DNA from: Herbiconiux sp. A18JL235
GTDB lineage: Bacteria > Actinomycetota > Actinomycetes > Actinomycetales > Microbacteriaceae
Assembly: GCF_040939305.1 (NCBI RefSeq)
Contig: NZ_CP162511.1
Span: 372,001-436,000 of the forward strand
Reading direction: 5' to 3'
Length of the DNA stretch: 64,000 bases
The translations under genes and the position numbers were made by a program. The notes beneath the pieces are model-generated. The model had not been told where the DNA came from, did no database searches, and saw only the letters and a list, made by a program, of their open reading frames with translations. Below are positions 33,934 through 42,216 of this stretch, one piece after another (positions within the stretch are counted from its first letter, which is position 1; every line of letters begins with the position of its first letter).

Positions 33934-33997
33934 TATGGGCGCTCGTGCTGCGTGCGCGCCCGGAAGGGAAGGCGGGAAGGCGTGCAGGCGGGGTGGG

Positions 33998-34510
33998 TCA
34001 GCTCTCGGGGACCGTCGCTGCCCAGAGGGGGAGGGAGGCGGATGCTGCGCCGGGTGTCGAGACCGTGACGGAGATGATGGTCTGGCCGGTGCGGAAGTTC
34101 CAGTCGGGGGAGGCGCTCTGCGACTCGACGGTGGCGGTGAACGAGATGCTCGCTCCGTCGGCGAGCGGGGTGAGGGTCTGCAGAACCGCGGTGCCGCCGT
34201 CGATTGTCACCGACCATCCGGTGACCGACGGGAAGTCGGCGATGAAGATGCCCGATGCGGGTGCCTGGTAGGGCATCGATACGCTGACCACCCCCTGCGT
34301 CGCGCGCCCCGTGTTGTTCGTGACCGTGACCTCGACAGTCTGGCGGAGCGAGGTGCCGCGATGGATGATGACCGAGCCCGGGTTCGCCGCGATGCCGAGG
34401 GCGATGGTCGGGCCGGTGCTCGCCGCAGCCAGGGGCGCGGCCGCCGCCGCGACGATGACGGGCGCAGCCCACACGGTGCCGATCAGGGTTCTGCGGGTGA
34501 GGTCGCTCAT
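33998..34510 (-). CDS. Tat-signal secreted protein of unknown function
   Basis: This 170-residue protein starts MSDLTRRTLIGTVWAAP. The twin arginines at residues 5-6, the hydrophobic stretch and the AAAST boundary look like a Tat signal peptide. The mature part (about 135 residues) is beta-rich and Thr/Ser/Val-rich, with VEVTVTNNTGRATQGVVSVSMPY and ISFTATVESQ, like an immunoglobulin-type or DUF11-like surface domain. No catalytic motif or cell-wall sorting signal is visible. It is 59 bp upstream-oriented from the EamA gene stop and followed by repeat DNA. Function unknown. Confidence 0.75.
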   Translation of the reverse strand: MSDLTRRTLIGTVWAAPVIVAAAAAPLAAASTGPTIALGIAANPGSVIIHRGTSLRQTVEVTVTNNTGRATQGVVSVSMPYQAPASGIFIADFPSVTGWSVTIDGGTAVLQTLTPLADGASISFTATVESQSASPDWNFRTGQTIISVTVSTPGAASASLPLWAATVPES

Positions 34511-34569
34511 AGGTGGGCGGGCCGTTCTGGTAGGTGGAGAAGACTCTCGCGGAGGCGGTCTCCTCGACG

Positions 34570-35703
34570 CTAGCCGAGGATCGGGTCGGTGGTGATCCCC
34601 TGACGGGTGGATGTGCGGGCGTTCGTCGGGGCCACCGAGAGCAGCACCAGTACGAGGGCGATCACCCCGAGACCGGCCCAGCCCACCGCGTTCAGCTGCT
34701 CGCCCACCACCAGCACCGCCAGCACAGCCGCCACCGCGGGCTCGGTGAGGGTGACGATGGTGGCCGTGCTCGCGGAGACCCGCGTGAGACCGAACCCGAA
34801 CAGCAGGTAGCCGAGGAACATCGGCACCAGCGCCATGTACGCCGCCACCGCGAAGGCCTGCGGGGTCGCCACGAGGGGCGCGCCCGTCACGAGCAGCACG
34901 GGCATGAGCAGCAGGCCGCCGGCTCCGAAGACGGCGCCCATGGAGGCGGCGCGTCCGATGCCGTCGTCGATGAGGCGGCGCGCCACCCAGGAGTAGACGG
35001 CGTAGGTGGCGCCCGCCACCAGGCCGAGGAGGATGCCGAGGGGCACGTCAGCGCCCGCGGCCGCCACGGCCTCCGCCTCCGCCCCCGCGCCCGCGCCCGC
35101 CTCGAGCTTCGAGACGCTCAGCAGCACGCAGCCGACGAGCCCGAGCCCGGCGGCGAGCATCCACCACCGGCTGAGTGGCAGGCGGTCGACGATGCGCTCG
35201 AGCACCCCCGAGGCCAGGGGCGCCGAGGCGAGCGACACCACCGATCCCACGGCGACGCCGGCGAGACGCATCGAGCTGTAGAACGCGAGGGGGTAGACCG
35301 CCACGGCGACCGCCCCGAGCAGCACGAGGGGCAGACGGATGCGCAGGGCCGGCCACGCAGCACGCAACGCCGGCACCGCGATAGCGGCCTGCATCAGCCC
35401 GCCGATACCGAGGGCGGCGGCGCCGATGGCGAGCGGCCCGGCGTCGGGGGCGAAGGTGGCCGCGGTTCCCGTCGTTCCCCACAGCAGGGAGGCGAGGGCG
35501 ATCAGCCCGATGGCGCCGAGCCGCGCTCGGCGCGCAGTGCGGCCGCCCGTGCGGCCGCCACTGCCGCTGGCCGGGCGTCGCCCGGTGTCGCCGAAGGCGC
35601 CGCCACCGCTCACAGCGCGGCCCCGGTTGCCGCGGCTCACAGCGCGCCGCCCGATGCCGCCGAGGCGCGCCCGGCTCGCGCTGCCGCCGCCGGTGCCGCT
35701 CAC
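34570..35703 (-). CDS. EamA/DMT-family transporter
   Basis: This 377-residue protein has about ten hydrophobic helices and two EamA repeats: LIALASLLWGTTGTAATFAP opens the first and ILLGLVAGATYAVYSWVARRL the second, ending with TLTEPAVAAVLAVLVVGEQL. DMT exporters usually move amino acids or small metabolites outward. The first 60 residues are an unusual Gly/Arg/Ala-rich cytoplasmic tail, so the true start could be internal; the GTG at 35703 was kept because it overlaps the tetR stop (GTGA). Probably controlled by the TetR protein in the same operon. Confidence 0.88.
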   Translation of the reverse strand: MSGTGGGSASRARLGGIGRRAVSRGNRGRAVSGGGAFGDTGRRPASGSGGRTGGRTARRARLGAIGLIALASLLWGTTGTAATFAPDAGPLAIGAAALGIGGLMQAAIAVPALRAAWPALRIRLPLVLLGAVAVAVYPLAFYSSMRLAGVAVGSVVSLASAPLASGVLERIVDRLPLSRWWMLAAGLGLVGCVLLSVSKLEAGAGAGAEAEAVAAAGADVPLGILLGLVAGATYAVYSWVARRLIDDGIGRAASMGAVFGAGGLLLMPVLLVTGAPLVATPQAFAVAAYMALVPMFLGYLLFGFGLTRVSASTATIVTLTEPAVAAVLAVLVVGEQLNAVGWAGLGVIALVLVLLSVAPTNARTSTRQGITTDPILG

Positions 35704-36275
35704 AGCGCGTCGAGCAGGTCGAGCGCGAGGGCGCGGGCGTGCTCGAGGCGGGGTGTGCCGCCCTCGAGGCCGGCGCGGCTCATCGAGCCCTCGAGCAGGA
35801 AGGAGAGGTGCTCGGCGAGGCGGTCGGCGCGCGGAGCATCAGGCACGAGCTCGCCGAGCGGCTCCCGCACCAGCCCCTCCACCTGCTCCTTGTGTCGCCG
35901 CACCGCATCCCGCCCCGTCGCTCCGGCCGGCAGCTCGGCCGCCGCGTTGAGCAGCCCGCACCCGCGGAACCCCCGCGCGTACTCGAATCGCGCGTGGTCG
36001 ATGTAGGCGTCGAACACCGCCAGCACCCGCTCCCGCGGGGTCGTGGCGCCGGCCAATCGTTCCCGGTACAGCCCGAGCCACTCCTCGTGCCTGGCCTCGA
36101 TGTAGGCGAGCATGAGGTCGTCCTTCGACGCGAAGTTGTTGTAGAGGCTCTGCTTGGCGACCCCGGCCGCCGCGGTGATCGTGTCGATCCCGGTGGCCGT
36201 CATCCCCTCCTCGTAGAACAGCCGCGACGCGGCATCGAGCAGACGCGACTTGGCGGATGCAGCACCACCGACCAT
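35700..36275 (-). CDS. TetR-family transcriptional regulator
   Basis: This 191-residue regulator has the N-terminal helix-turn-helix ATGIDTITAAAGVAKQSLYNNFASKDDLM (split here across two helices) and a C-terminal ligand domain of the TetR_C type, with a conserved Cys in RGFRGCGLLNAAAEL. A 20-bp palindrome lies 15 bp upstream of the ATG. It is coupled to the EamA transporter, so it likely represses export of its own effector and itself. Confidence 0.92.
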   Translation of the reverse strand: MVGGAASAKSRLLDAASRLFYEEGMTATGIDTITAAAGVAKQSLYNNFASKDDLMLAYIEARHEEWLGLYRERLAGATTPRERVLAVFDAYIDHARFEYARGFRGCGLLNAAAELPAGATGRDAVRRHKEQVEGLVREPLGELVPDAPRADRLAEHLSFLLEGSMSRAGLEGGTPRLEHARALALDLLDAL

Positions 36276-36289
36276 GACAGCCCTCCCAT

Positions 36290-36309
36290 TAGGTAGACCA
36301 GTCTACCTA
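36290..36309. promoter_or_regulatory. TetR palindromic operator
   Basis: TAGGTAGACCAGTCTACCTA is a 20-bp near-perfect palindrome (9-bp arms TAGGTAGAC and GTCTACCTA around CA), 15 bp upstream of the tetR start. Arm length and symmetry are those of TetR-family sites; the TAGAC core is common among TetR regulators of this type. It should govern tetR and the coupled transporter. Confidence 0.75.
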
Positions 36310-36343
36310 GATGCCCGCCCCGACCTCTACCCATGGCGCCTCC

Positions 36344-36395
36344 TGGTCGCTCGAACTGCGCGCATCCGTGGTCTGAGGAGCAGATTGCGCGACCA
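36344..36395. repeat. CAAAGTGC-family hairpin repeat, copy 7 (degenerate)
   Basis: Left arm TGGTCGCTCGAACTGC (36344-36359) pairs with 36380-36395 at 13 of 16 positions. The right arm reads TGGTCGCGCAATCTGC in reverse complement, matching the copy 3 arm. It lies 28 bp past the stop of the YdeP-like gene. Confidence 0.65.
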
Positions 36396-36423
36396 TCCCG
36401 GGCGTCCCTCGAGGCGCGAGCCC

Positions 36424-38730
36424 TCACCCCGCCGCCGCCTCCAACCGCACCACGATGGCCTTCGACACGGGGGTGTTGCTGCGCTCCGCCGTGGAGTCGA
36501 GCGGCACGAGCACGTTCGCCTCGGGGAAGTAGGCGGCCGCGCATCCGCGAGCCGTGGGGTACGACACCACGCGGAACCCGCGCAGCGAGCGATCGGGCTG
36601 CCCCGGCCACTCGCTGAACACGTCGACGAGCTGCCCGTCGGCGAGGCCGAGCGACGCCAGGTCGTCGGGGTTCACGAACACGACGTTGCGGCCCTTCTTG
36701 ATGCCCCGGTAGCGGTCGTTCAGGCTGTAGATGGTGGTGTTGAACTGGTCGTGCGACCGCAGCGTCTGCAGCAGCAGGCGGCCCGGCGGGCACACCAGCG
36801 GCTCGAGCTCGTTCACCGTGAGGAGTGCCTTGCCCACCGCGTTGGTGAACGTGCGCGAGTCGCGCGGCCCGTTCGGCAGCACGAACCCCTCCTTGCGCCG
36901 GATCTTCTCGTTGTACCCCTCGCACCCCGGAACCACGCGGGCGATGTGCTCGCGCAGCAGGTCGTAGTCGTCTTCGAAGCCCGCCCAGTCGATGCCCGCG
37001 CCCGAGACGCCCGCCGAGCCGAGCGTGGCCCGCGCCATCCGCGACACGATCGCCACCTCCGAGAGCAGGCCGTCGGCGACGGGCGGGATGCGCCCGTGCG
37101 AGGCGTGCACCGCGCACACCGAGTCCTCCACGCTCACGATCTGGGGCCCGGATTCGCGCAGATCGATCTCGGTGCGCCCGAGCGTCGGCAGAATGATGGC
37201 CTCCGCACCCGTCACCGCGTGCGAGCGGTTGAGCTTGGTCGAGATCTGCACCGTCATGCCCGTGCCGCGCATCGCCGCCTCGGCCGCCGCCGTGTCGGAG
37301 ATCGCACCCACGAAGTTGCCGCCGAGCGAGACCCAGGTCGAGATCTCACCGCGCTGCATCGCCCGGATGGCGTCGACCGCATCCACCCCGACCTCGCGCG
37401 GCATCGGCAGCCCGAATTCGCGCTCCATCGCGTCGAGGAAGGCGGGGGGCATCCGTTCCCAGATGCCCATCGTGCGGTCGCCCTGGACGTTGCTGTGCCC
37501 GCGCACCGGCGACGCGCCCGCGCCCGGCTTGCCGATGTTGCCGCGCAGGAGCAGGAGGTTGACGATCTCCTTGATGCTCGCCACGGCCTTCTTGTGCTGG
37601 GTGACGCCCATCGCCCACGTGATGATGGTGGCGTTCGAGCGGATGTACCGATCGGCGAGCTCGTCGATCTCGCCCGAGGTGAGCCCGGTCGCCTCGATCA
37701 CCTTGGCCTCGTCGAGCTCGGCGAGGTGCGCGGCGAGGGCGTCGAAGCCGATGCAGTGCTCGTCGAGGAACACGCGGTCGAGCACCGTGCCGGGCGCCGC
37801 CGCCTCGGCCGCCAGCACCCGCTTCGACAGCGCCTGCAGCAGCGCCATGTCGCCGCCCAGCCTGATCTGCAGGAACTGGTCGGAGATGACGGTGCCCTTG
37901 CCGAGCATCCCGCGCACCGACTGCGGATTCTTGTAGCGTTCGAGCGCGGCCTCGGGCAGCGGGTTCACCGACACGATGGTGGCGCCCGCCTTCTTGGCGT
38001 CTTCGAGGGCGGTGAGCATGCGCGGGTGGTTCGTGCCCGGGTTCTGGCCCATCACGATGATGAGCTCGGCCTTCTCGAAGTCGTCGTACGAGACCGTCGA
38101 CTTGCCGATGCCGATGGTCTCGCTGAGCGCCGTGCCGGTCGACTCGTGGCACATGTTCGAGCAGTCGGGGAGGTTGTTGGTGCCGAAGGCGCGCACGAAG
38201 AGCTGGTAGGCGAAGGCCGCCTCGTTCGACGCGCGGCCGCTGGTGTAGAAGGCCGCGCGGTTCGGCGAGTCGAGCGCGTTGAGGTTGGCCGCGATGCGCT
38301 CGAACGCCTCGTCCCAGCCGACCGGGCGGTAGTGATCGGAGTCGGCGGGCTTGTAGACCGGCTCGGTGAGCCGGCCCTGCATGCCGAGCCAGTACTCCGA
38401 CTTCTCGGCCAGCTCGGTGAGCGAGTGCTCGGACCAGAACGTCGAGGGCACGGTGACGGGGGTGGCCTCCCAGATCACCGCCTTCGCGCCGTTCTCGCAG
38501 AACTCGAGCGTCTTGCGGTGATCGGGGTCGGGCCAGGCGCAGCTCATGCAGTCGAAGCCGCCCTGCTGGTTGATCGAGGTCATGAGCTCGAGGGTGCGGC
38601 GGGCGCCGAGCTGGCGGAGGGCGGGTTCCATGGAGTGCACGACTCCGGGGAGGCCTACGGCGTAGTGCTTCGGATGCGAGACCTCGATGCCGTCGTCGGT
38701 CACGTCGTCGACGGGGGGCTTGGCGGTCAT
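36424..38730 (-). CDS. YdeP-like molybdopterin oxidoreductase (FdhF/YdeP family)
   Basis: This 768-residue bis-MGD enzyme alpha subunit is close in length to E. coli YdeP (about 760). The N-terminus has GGFDCMSCAWPDPDHRKTLEFC (Cys61, Cys64 and Cys78), followed by the molybdopterin domains (SGRASNEAAFAYQLFVRAFG, CHESTGTALSETIG, VMGQNPGTNHPRM) and the C-terminal dinucleotide-binding domain (SHDQFNTTIYSLNDRYRG). It lacks a Tat signal, so it is cytoplasmic. It overlaps the FdhD gene by ATGA at 38727-38730, which fits: FdhD sulfurates this cofactor. YdeP is linked to acid resistance in E. coli; electron partner here is unknown. Confidence 0.93.
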   Translation of the reverse strand: MTAKPPVDDVTDDGIEVSHPKHYAVGLPGVVHSMEPALRQLGARRTLELMTSINQQGGFDCMSCAWPDPDHRKTLEFCENGAKAVIWEATPVTVPSTFWSEHSLTELAEKSEYWLGMQGRLTEPVYKPADSDHYRPVGWDEAFERIAANLNALDSPNRAAFYTSGRASNEAAFAYQLFVRAFGTNNLPDCSNMCHESTGTALSETIGIGKSTVSYDDFEKAELIIVMGQNPGTNHPRMLTALEDAKKAGATIVSVNPLPEAALERYKNPQSVRGMLGKGTVISDQFLQIRLGGDMALLQALSKRVLAAEAAAPGTVLDRVFLDEHCIGFDALAAHLAELDEAKVIEATGLTSGEIDELADRYIRSNATIITWAMGVTQHKKAVASIKEIVNLLLLRGNIGKPGAGASPVRGHSNVQGDRTMGIWERMPPAFLDAMEREFGLPMPREVGVDAVDAIRAMQRGEISTWVSLGGNFVGAISDTAAAEAAMRGTGMTVQISTKLNRSHAVTGAEAIILPTLGRTEIDLRESGPQIVSVEDSVCAVHASHGRIPPVADGLLSEVAIVSRMARATLGSAGVSGAGIDWAGFEDDYDLLREHIARVVPGCEGYNEKIRRKEGFVLPNGPRDSRTFTNAVGKALLTVNELEPLVCPPGRLLLQTLRSHDQFNTTIYSLNDRYRGIKKGRNVVFVNPDDLASLGLADGQLVDVFSEWPGQPDRSLRGFRVVSYPTARGCAAAYFPEANVLVPLDSTAERSNTPVSKAIVVRLEAAAG

Positions 38731-39659
38731 CGGGTGGCTCCGGTCGGGGAGAGGGCGGGGGTCGGGTGGTCGGGGCGGGCGCGTGCGGGTTCTGGTGCCG
38801 GTGCGTTCTCGTCGCGGCGGTCGGTGTCGGACGACCGGATGCGCTCCGCACCGCTGTAGACCACCATCGATTCGCCGCGGAGGAATCCGACGAGCGTCAT
38901 GCCGAGCTCGGAGGCGAGCTCCGCCGCGAGCGACGACGGCGCCGACACGGCGGCGAGCATCGGGATGCCGGCCATCGATGCCTTCTGGGTGAGCTCGAAG
39001 CTCGCGCGCCCGGAGACCATGAGCACGGTGTGGCGCAGGGGGAGCAGATTCTCTTTCACCGCCCATCCGATCACCTTGTCGACGGCGTTGTGGCGGCCCA
39101 CGTCTTCACGCAGCACGAGCAGCTCGCCGGTGAGCGCGTCGAACAGGGCGGCGGCGTGCAGGCCACCCGTCTTCTCGAACACGGCCTGCTGCTCGCGCAG
39201 CCGGTCGGGGAAGGTGACGAGCACGGAGGCATCGAGCTCGAACGCATCGCCGCGCACCTCGTGGTGCGAGAGGGTGCGCACGGCGTCGATGCTCGCCTTG
39301 CCGCAGATTCCGCACGAGCTCGTGGTGAAGAAGTTGCGCTCGAGGCTCGGGTCGGGGGCTGCGACGCCGGGGGCGAGGGTGACGTCGAGCACGTTGTAGG
39401 TGTTGAGGCCCTCGTCGGTGGCGCCGGCGCAGTAGCGGGCGGTGGCGAAGTCGTCGCCGTGCCGGATGACGCCCTCCGACACCAGGAACCCCGCTGCGAG
39501 GTCGACATCGTGCCCCGGCGTGCGCATCGTGATGGCGAGGGAGCGGCCGCCCACCCTGATCTCGAGCGGCTCCTCGGCGGCGAGCACGTCTTCGCGGCGC
39601 TGGCGAGGGCCGCCCACGGTGATGCGGGTCACCCGGCGACGGGCGGTGATTCTGGCCAT
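38727..39659 (-). CDS. fdhD: formate dehydrogenase accessory sulfurtransferase FdhD
   Basis: This 310-residue protein has the FdhD signature cysteine loop FFTTSSCGICG (Cys116 and Cys119), the motif REDVGRHNAVDKVIGWA and VSGRASFELTQKASMAGIP. FdhD passes sulfur from IscS to the molybdenum cofactor, which FDH-type enzymes need. It is first in the two-gene operon with the YdeP-like oxidoreductase and divergent from the MobA-like gene. The C-terminal 35 residues are Pro/Arg-rich and not part of the family core. Confidence 0.95.
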   Translation of the reverse strand: MARITARRRVTRITVGGPRQRREDVLAAEEPLEIRVGGRSLAITMRTPGHDVDLAAGFLVSEGVIRHGDDFATARYCAGATDEGLNTYNVLDVTLAPGVAAPDPSLERNFFTTSSCGICGKASIDAVRTLSHHEVRGDAFELDASVLVTFPDRLREQQAVFEKTGGLHAAALFDALTGELLVLREDVGRHNAVDKVIGWAVKENLLPLRHTVLMVSGRASFELTQKASMAGIPMLAAVSAPSSLAAELASELGMTLVGFLRGESMVVYSGAERIRSSDTDRRDENAPAPEPARARPDHPTPALSPTGATR

Positions 39660-39804
39660 CGTCCAGGGGTATCACGCGGTGCCGCGGGGAGCAAGGTGGC
39701 GTCGGGCCCGCTTCTGTGGGGGGCTGGTGTGCTGTGTACCAGGCGGGGGTCGCGCCCGGCGTCGAGTTGAGTGTCGAGTCGGGTGTCGAGCCTAGGGTGG
39801 AGAC

Positions 39805-40563
39805 ATGCACGTCGACGTGATCGTCTTGGCCGGGGGCCGCTCGTCGCGCCTCGACGGTGTGGCGAAGGCGTCGCTCGTGGTGGGCAGCACGACCCTGCTG
39901 CAGCGAGCGGTGGAGGCGGGCCGCGGGGCCGTCGCCGTCGGTGAGGGCGGCTCGCCCGGCACCGGCGGCAGGGTCGTCGTGGTCGGCCCAGACGACGAGA
40001 CCACCGCGCTCGGCGACACCCTCCGCGACCCGCGAGCCTCGTCCTGCGCGGTGCTGCGCACGCGCGAGGCGCCGCCCTTCGGCGGCCCGGCGGCGGGCAT
40101 CGCAGCGGGGCTCGCCGCCCTCTCGGGCCCGCCCGCCCCGGCGGCCGCGGGGCCCGCCGCCGCACGTGCACCGCTCGTCGCGGTCATCGCCTGCGACCAC
40201 CCCCGAGTCGACCGTGCGCTTCCGGCAGTGCTCGCGGCTGTCCTCCGTGACGGCGCCGACGAGTCCATCGACGCGTGGGCGGCGCGCGGGCGCGACGATC
40301 GCCTCCAGCCCCTCCTCGCCGTGTACCGTCGTGCCGCCCTCGATCGTCGGGTCGCCGCCGTCCGCCGCGAGCGCGCCCACGGCCTCGACGGCGCCTCGAT
40401 GCGCACCCTGACCGAGGGCCTCACCTTCGCCCCTGTGCCCGTCCCCACCGTCGACACCGCCGACATCGACACCTGGGCCGACGCCGCCCGCTTCGATGCG
40501 ACGCCGCCCACCGCATCCGTCGCCGCCGGCGACCACCCGACGCACTCCGGAGGAGCACGATGA
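39805..40563 (+). CDS. MobA-like molybdenum cofactor guanylyltransferase
   Basis: This 252-residue nucleotidyltransferase-fold protein starts MHVDVIVLAGGRSSRLDGVAKASL, matching the family motif LAGGxSxRxGxxK. The metal-binding CDHPRVD follows further in, and QPLLAVYRRAALD matches the MobA pattern. MobA joins GMP to molybdopterin to make the MGD form used by YdeP/FDH enzymes, which suits the neighbouring oxidoreductase. Ala/Pro-rich insertions make it longer than E. coli MobA (194). Its TGA overlaps the DUF6457 ATG. Confidence 0.85.
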   Translation: MHVDVIVLAGGRSSRLDGVAKASLVVGSTTLLQRAVEAGRGAVAVGEGGSPGTGGRVVVVGPDDETTALGDTLRDPRASSCAVLRTREAPPFGGPAAGIAAGLAALSGPPAPAAAGPAAARAPLVAVIACDHPRVDRALPAVLAAVLRDGADESIDAWAARGRDDRLQPLLAVYRRAALDRRVAAVRRERAHGLDGASMRTLTEGLTFAPVPVPTVDTADIDTWADAARFDATPPTASVAAGDHPTHSGGAR

Positions 40564-40847
40564 CCACCCCCACCGACGACACCGCCGCCGAACTCGCAGG
40601 GTGGGCCGCGCTGGCCTGCGAGGAGCTCGAGATCAGCGGGTTCACGCCCGACGTCACGGCCGTGCTCGACCTGGCCGGCGTCGCGGCGCACGCGGTGCGG
40701 CGGCCTGCCGCGCCGGTCACCACGTACCTGCTCGGCATCGCCGTGGGCCGGGCGATGGCCGCGGGGGACGACCCGGTCGAGGCCGAGGCCCGCGCCTCGG
40801 CGGCGCTCGCCGCCCTCGCCGAGCGGCACGGCGGTCGGCGGCCGTGA
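40560..40847 (+). CDS. DUF6457 small protein
   Basis: This 95-residue, mostly helical, acidic protein contains ELAGWAALACEELEI near the start and AHAVRRPAAPVTTYLLGIAVGRAMA in the middle, a DUF6457-like pattern as I recall it. It is squeezed between MobA-like and MoeA genes with 4-bp overlaps on both sides (ATGA and GTGA). The position suggests a helper in molybdenum cofactor assembly; no function is established that I know of. Confidence 0.78.
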   Translation: MTTPTDDTAAELAGWAALACEELEISGFTPDVTAVLDLAGVAAHAVRRPAAPVTTYLLGIAVGRAMAAGDDPVEAEARASAALAALAERHGGRRP

Positions 40848-42160
40848 CACGAGCCCACCGCCCTGCGTGCGATGCACCCCGAGCCGACACGCGCACGCCC
40901 ACGGCGACGACCTGGCACGATGCACGGCGCCTGGCACATGAGGCGGGCGCCGCCACCGCCGCGGCCCACGGCGCCGAGTGGACCGAGCAGGTGCCGCTCG
41001 CCGAAGCCCTGGGGCGGGTCGCTGCACTCGACGTCGTCGCGCGCACACCGCTGCCGCACTTCGCGTCATCGGCCATGGACGGCTGGGCCGTGTGCGGGCC
41101 CGGCCCGTGGCGGCTCCGCCCCGATGCTCCGCCCGCAGACTCACCGCAGGTGCTCGCTCCGGGAGACGCCGTCGACGTCGTCACCGGGTCGCTGCTCCCC
41201 GAGGGCTGCGACGCCGTGCTCCGTAGCGAGAACGGCCGGATCCGGATGCTCGACGGCACGCATCCCGTGCTGCACCGCGCCCCGTGGTGTCCCGCCGACG
41301 AACCCCGCCCGGGGCAGCACATGCGGGCCGCGGGGGTCGAAGCATCCGTCGGCGACGTGTTGATCACGCGCGGCAGTGTGCTCGGCCCAGTGCACTTGGC
41401 CGTCGCGGCGGGGGCCGGATGCGACACCCTCTCGGCCAGGCGACGCCCCACCGTCGCGCTCGCGTTCACGGGTGACGAGGTCGTGACGCAGGGCTCGCCC
41501 CTCGCCGGTCAGGTGCGTGACAGCTTCGGCCCGTCACTCCCCGGCATCGTCGACGCCCTCGGCGGCGAGGTGGTGACGCTGGAGCGCGTCGGCGACTCCG
41601 CCGGCTCGACGACGCTCGCGCTCGGCCTGAACCCCTCCTCATCGGGCGGCGCACGAGAGCCCGTACCGGCGCCCGACGTCGTCGTCACCACGGGCGGGAC
41701 GGGCGCCTCCGCCGCCGACCACGTGCGCGCGGTGCTGCTCGAGGCCGGTGCCGAGTTCGTCGTCGACGGCATCGACGTGCGGCCCGGCGGCCCGGCGTTC
41801 CTTGCCCGTACTCCAGACGGCCGCTGGTTCGTGGGGCTCCCGGGCAACCCGCTCGCCGCCCTGCTCACCTGCACGACCCTCCTCCACCCGCTCCTCGCGG
41901 GCCTGCTCGAGAGGCCCCTCGCGGCGCTCCGCGAGATCGAACTCGGAACGCCGATCGACCCGGCCCGGTCTCACACCCTGCTCCGCCCCTTCACGCGTCA
42001 TCCCGACGCAGCGCGCCCGGGGGTCGACCTGGCGTTCCCGACACCCTGGCACGGCGCCGCCATGCTGCGCGGCCTCGCCGACGCCGACGGCGTGCTCGTC
42101 GCGCCCGGTGAAGGCGCCCACGCGGGCGCCCTTGCGCGCTACCTGCCCCTGCCCTGGTAA
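40844..42160 (+). CDS. moeA: molybdopterin molybdenumtransferase MoeA
   Basis: This 438-residue protein has the MoeA hallmarks: FASSAMDGWAV (Asp79) near the substrate site, VDVVTGSLLPEGCDAVL, AFTGDEVV, the MoaB/Mog-type nucleotide loop VVTTGGTGASAADHV, and GLPGNPLAAL. MoeA inserts molybdate into adenylylated molybdopterin. GTG at 40844 overlaps the DUF6457 stop; a longer in-frame version would run through the two preceding genes. It completes a Mo-cofactor group serving the YdeP-like enzyme. Confidence 0.94.
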   Translation: MTRAHRPACDAPRADTRTPTATTWHDARRLAHEAGAATAAAHGAEWTEQVPLAEALGRVAALDVVARTPLPHFASSAMDGWAVCGPGPWRLRPDAPPADSPQVLAPGDAVDVVTGSLLPEGCDAVLRSENGRIRMLDGTHPVLHRAPWCPADEPRPGQHMRAAGVEASVGDVLITRGSVLGPVHLAVAAGAGCDTLSARRRPTVALAFTGDEVVTQGSPLAGQVRDSFGPSLPGIVDALGGEVVTLERVGDSAGSTTLALGLNPSSSGGAREPVPAPDVVVTTGGTGASAADHVRAVLLEAGAEFVVDGIDVRPGGPAFLARTPDGRWFVGLPGNPLAALLTCTTLLHPLLAGLLERPLAALREIELGTPIDPARSHTLLRPFTRHPDAARPGVDLAFPTPWHGAAMLRGLADADGVLVAPGEGAHAGALARYLPLPW

Positions 42161-42216
42161 GCAGCGGGCCCGCCCTCGACCGACTCGCGCGTGGGCATGA
42201 GCGGGCAGCGCCTGCG

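Larger units (their letters stand above)
33573..33945. repeat. tandem ~137-bp repeat, two full copies plus a diverged partial copy
   Basis: The 495-bp gap between the module B dehydrogenase and the Tat-exported protein has no credible gene. Units start with GTGCGGGCCG-like sequence at 33573, 33710 and 33847, exactly 137 bp apart. Copies one and two are nearly identical; copy three is diverged at its start and ends after its hairpin. Each unit carries one CAAAGTGC-family inverted repeat. The flank 33503-33572 is low-complexity GC-rich sequence in which I see nothing else. Confidence 0.85.

Noticed and set aside
33573..33945. Possible CRISPR array
   Set aside because: Units are 137 bp with long similar 'spacers', not short repeats with unique spacers, and no cas gene is near.
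33503..33997. Short open frames in the repeat region
   Set aside because: They follow the tandem repeat, have no ribosome site and translate to Arg/Pro/Ala-rich sequence.
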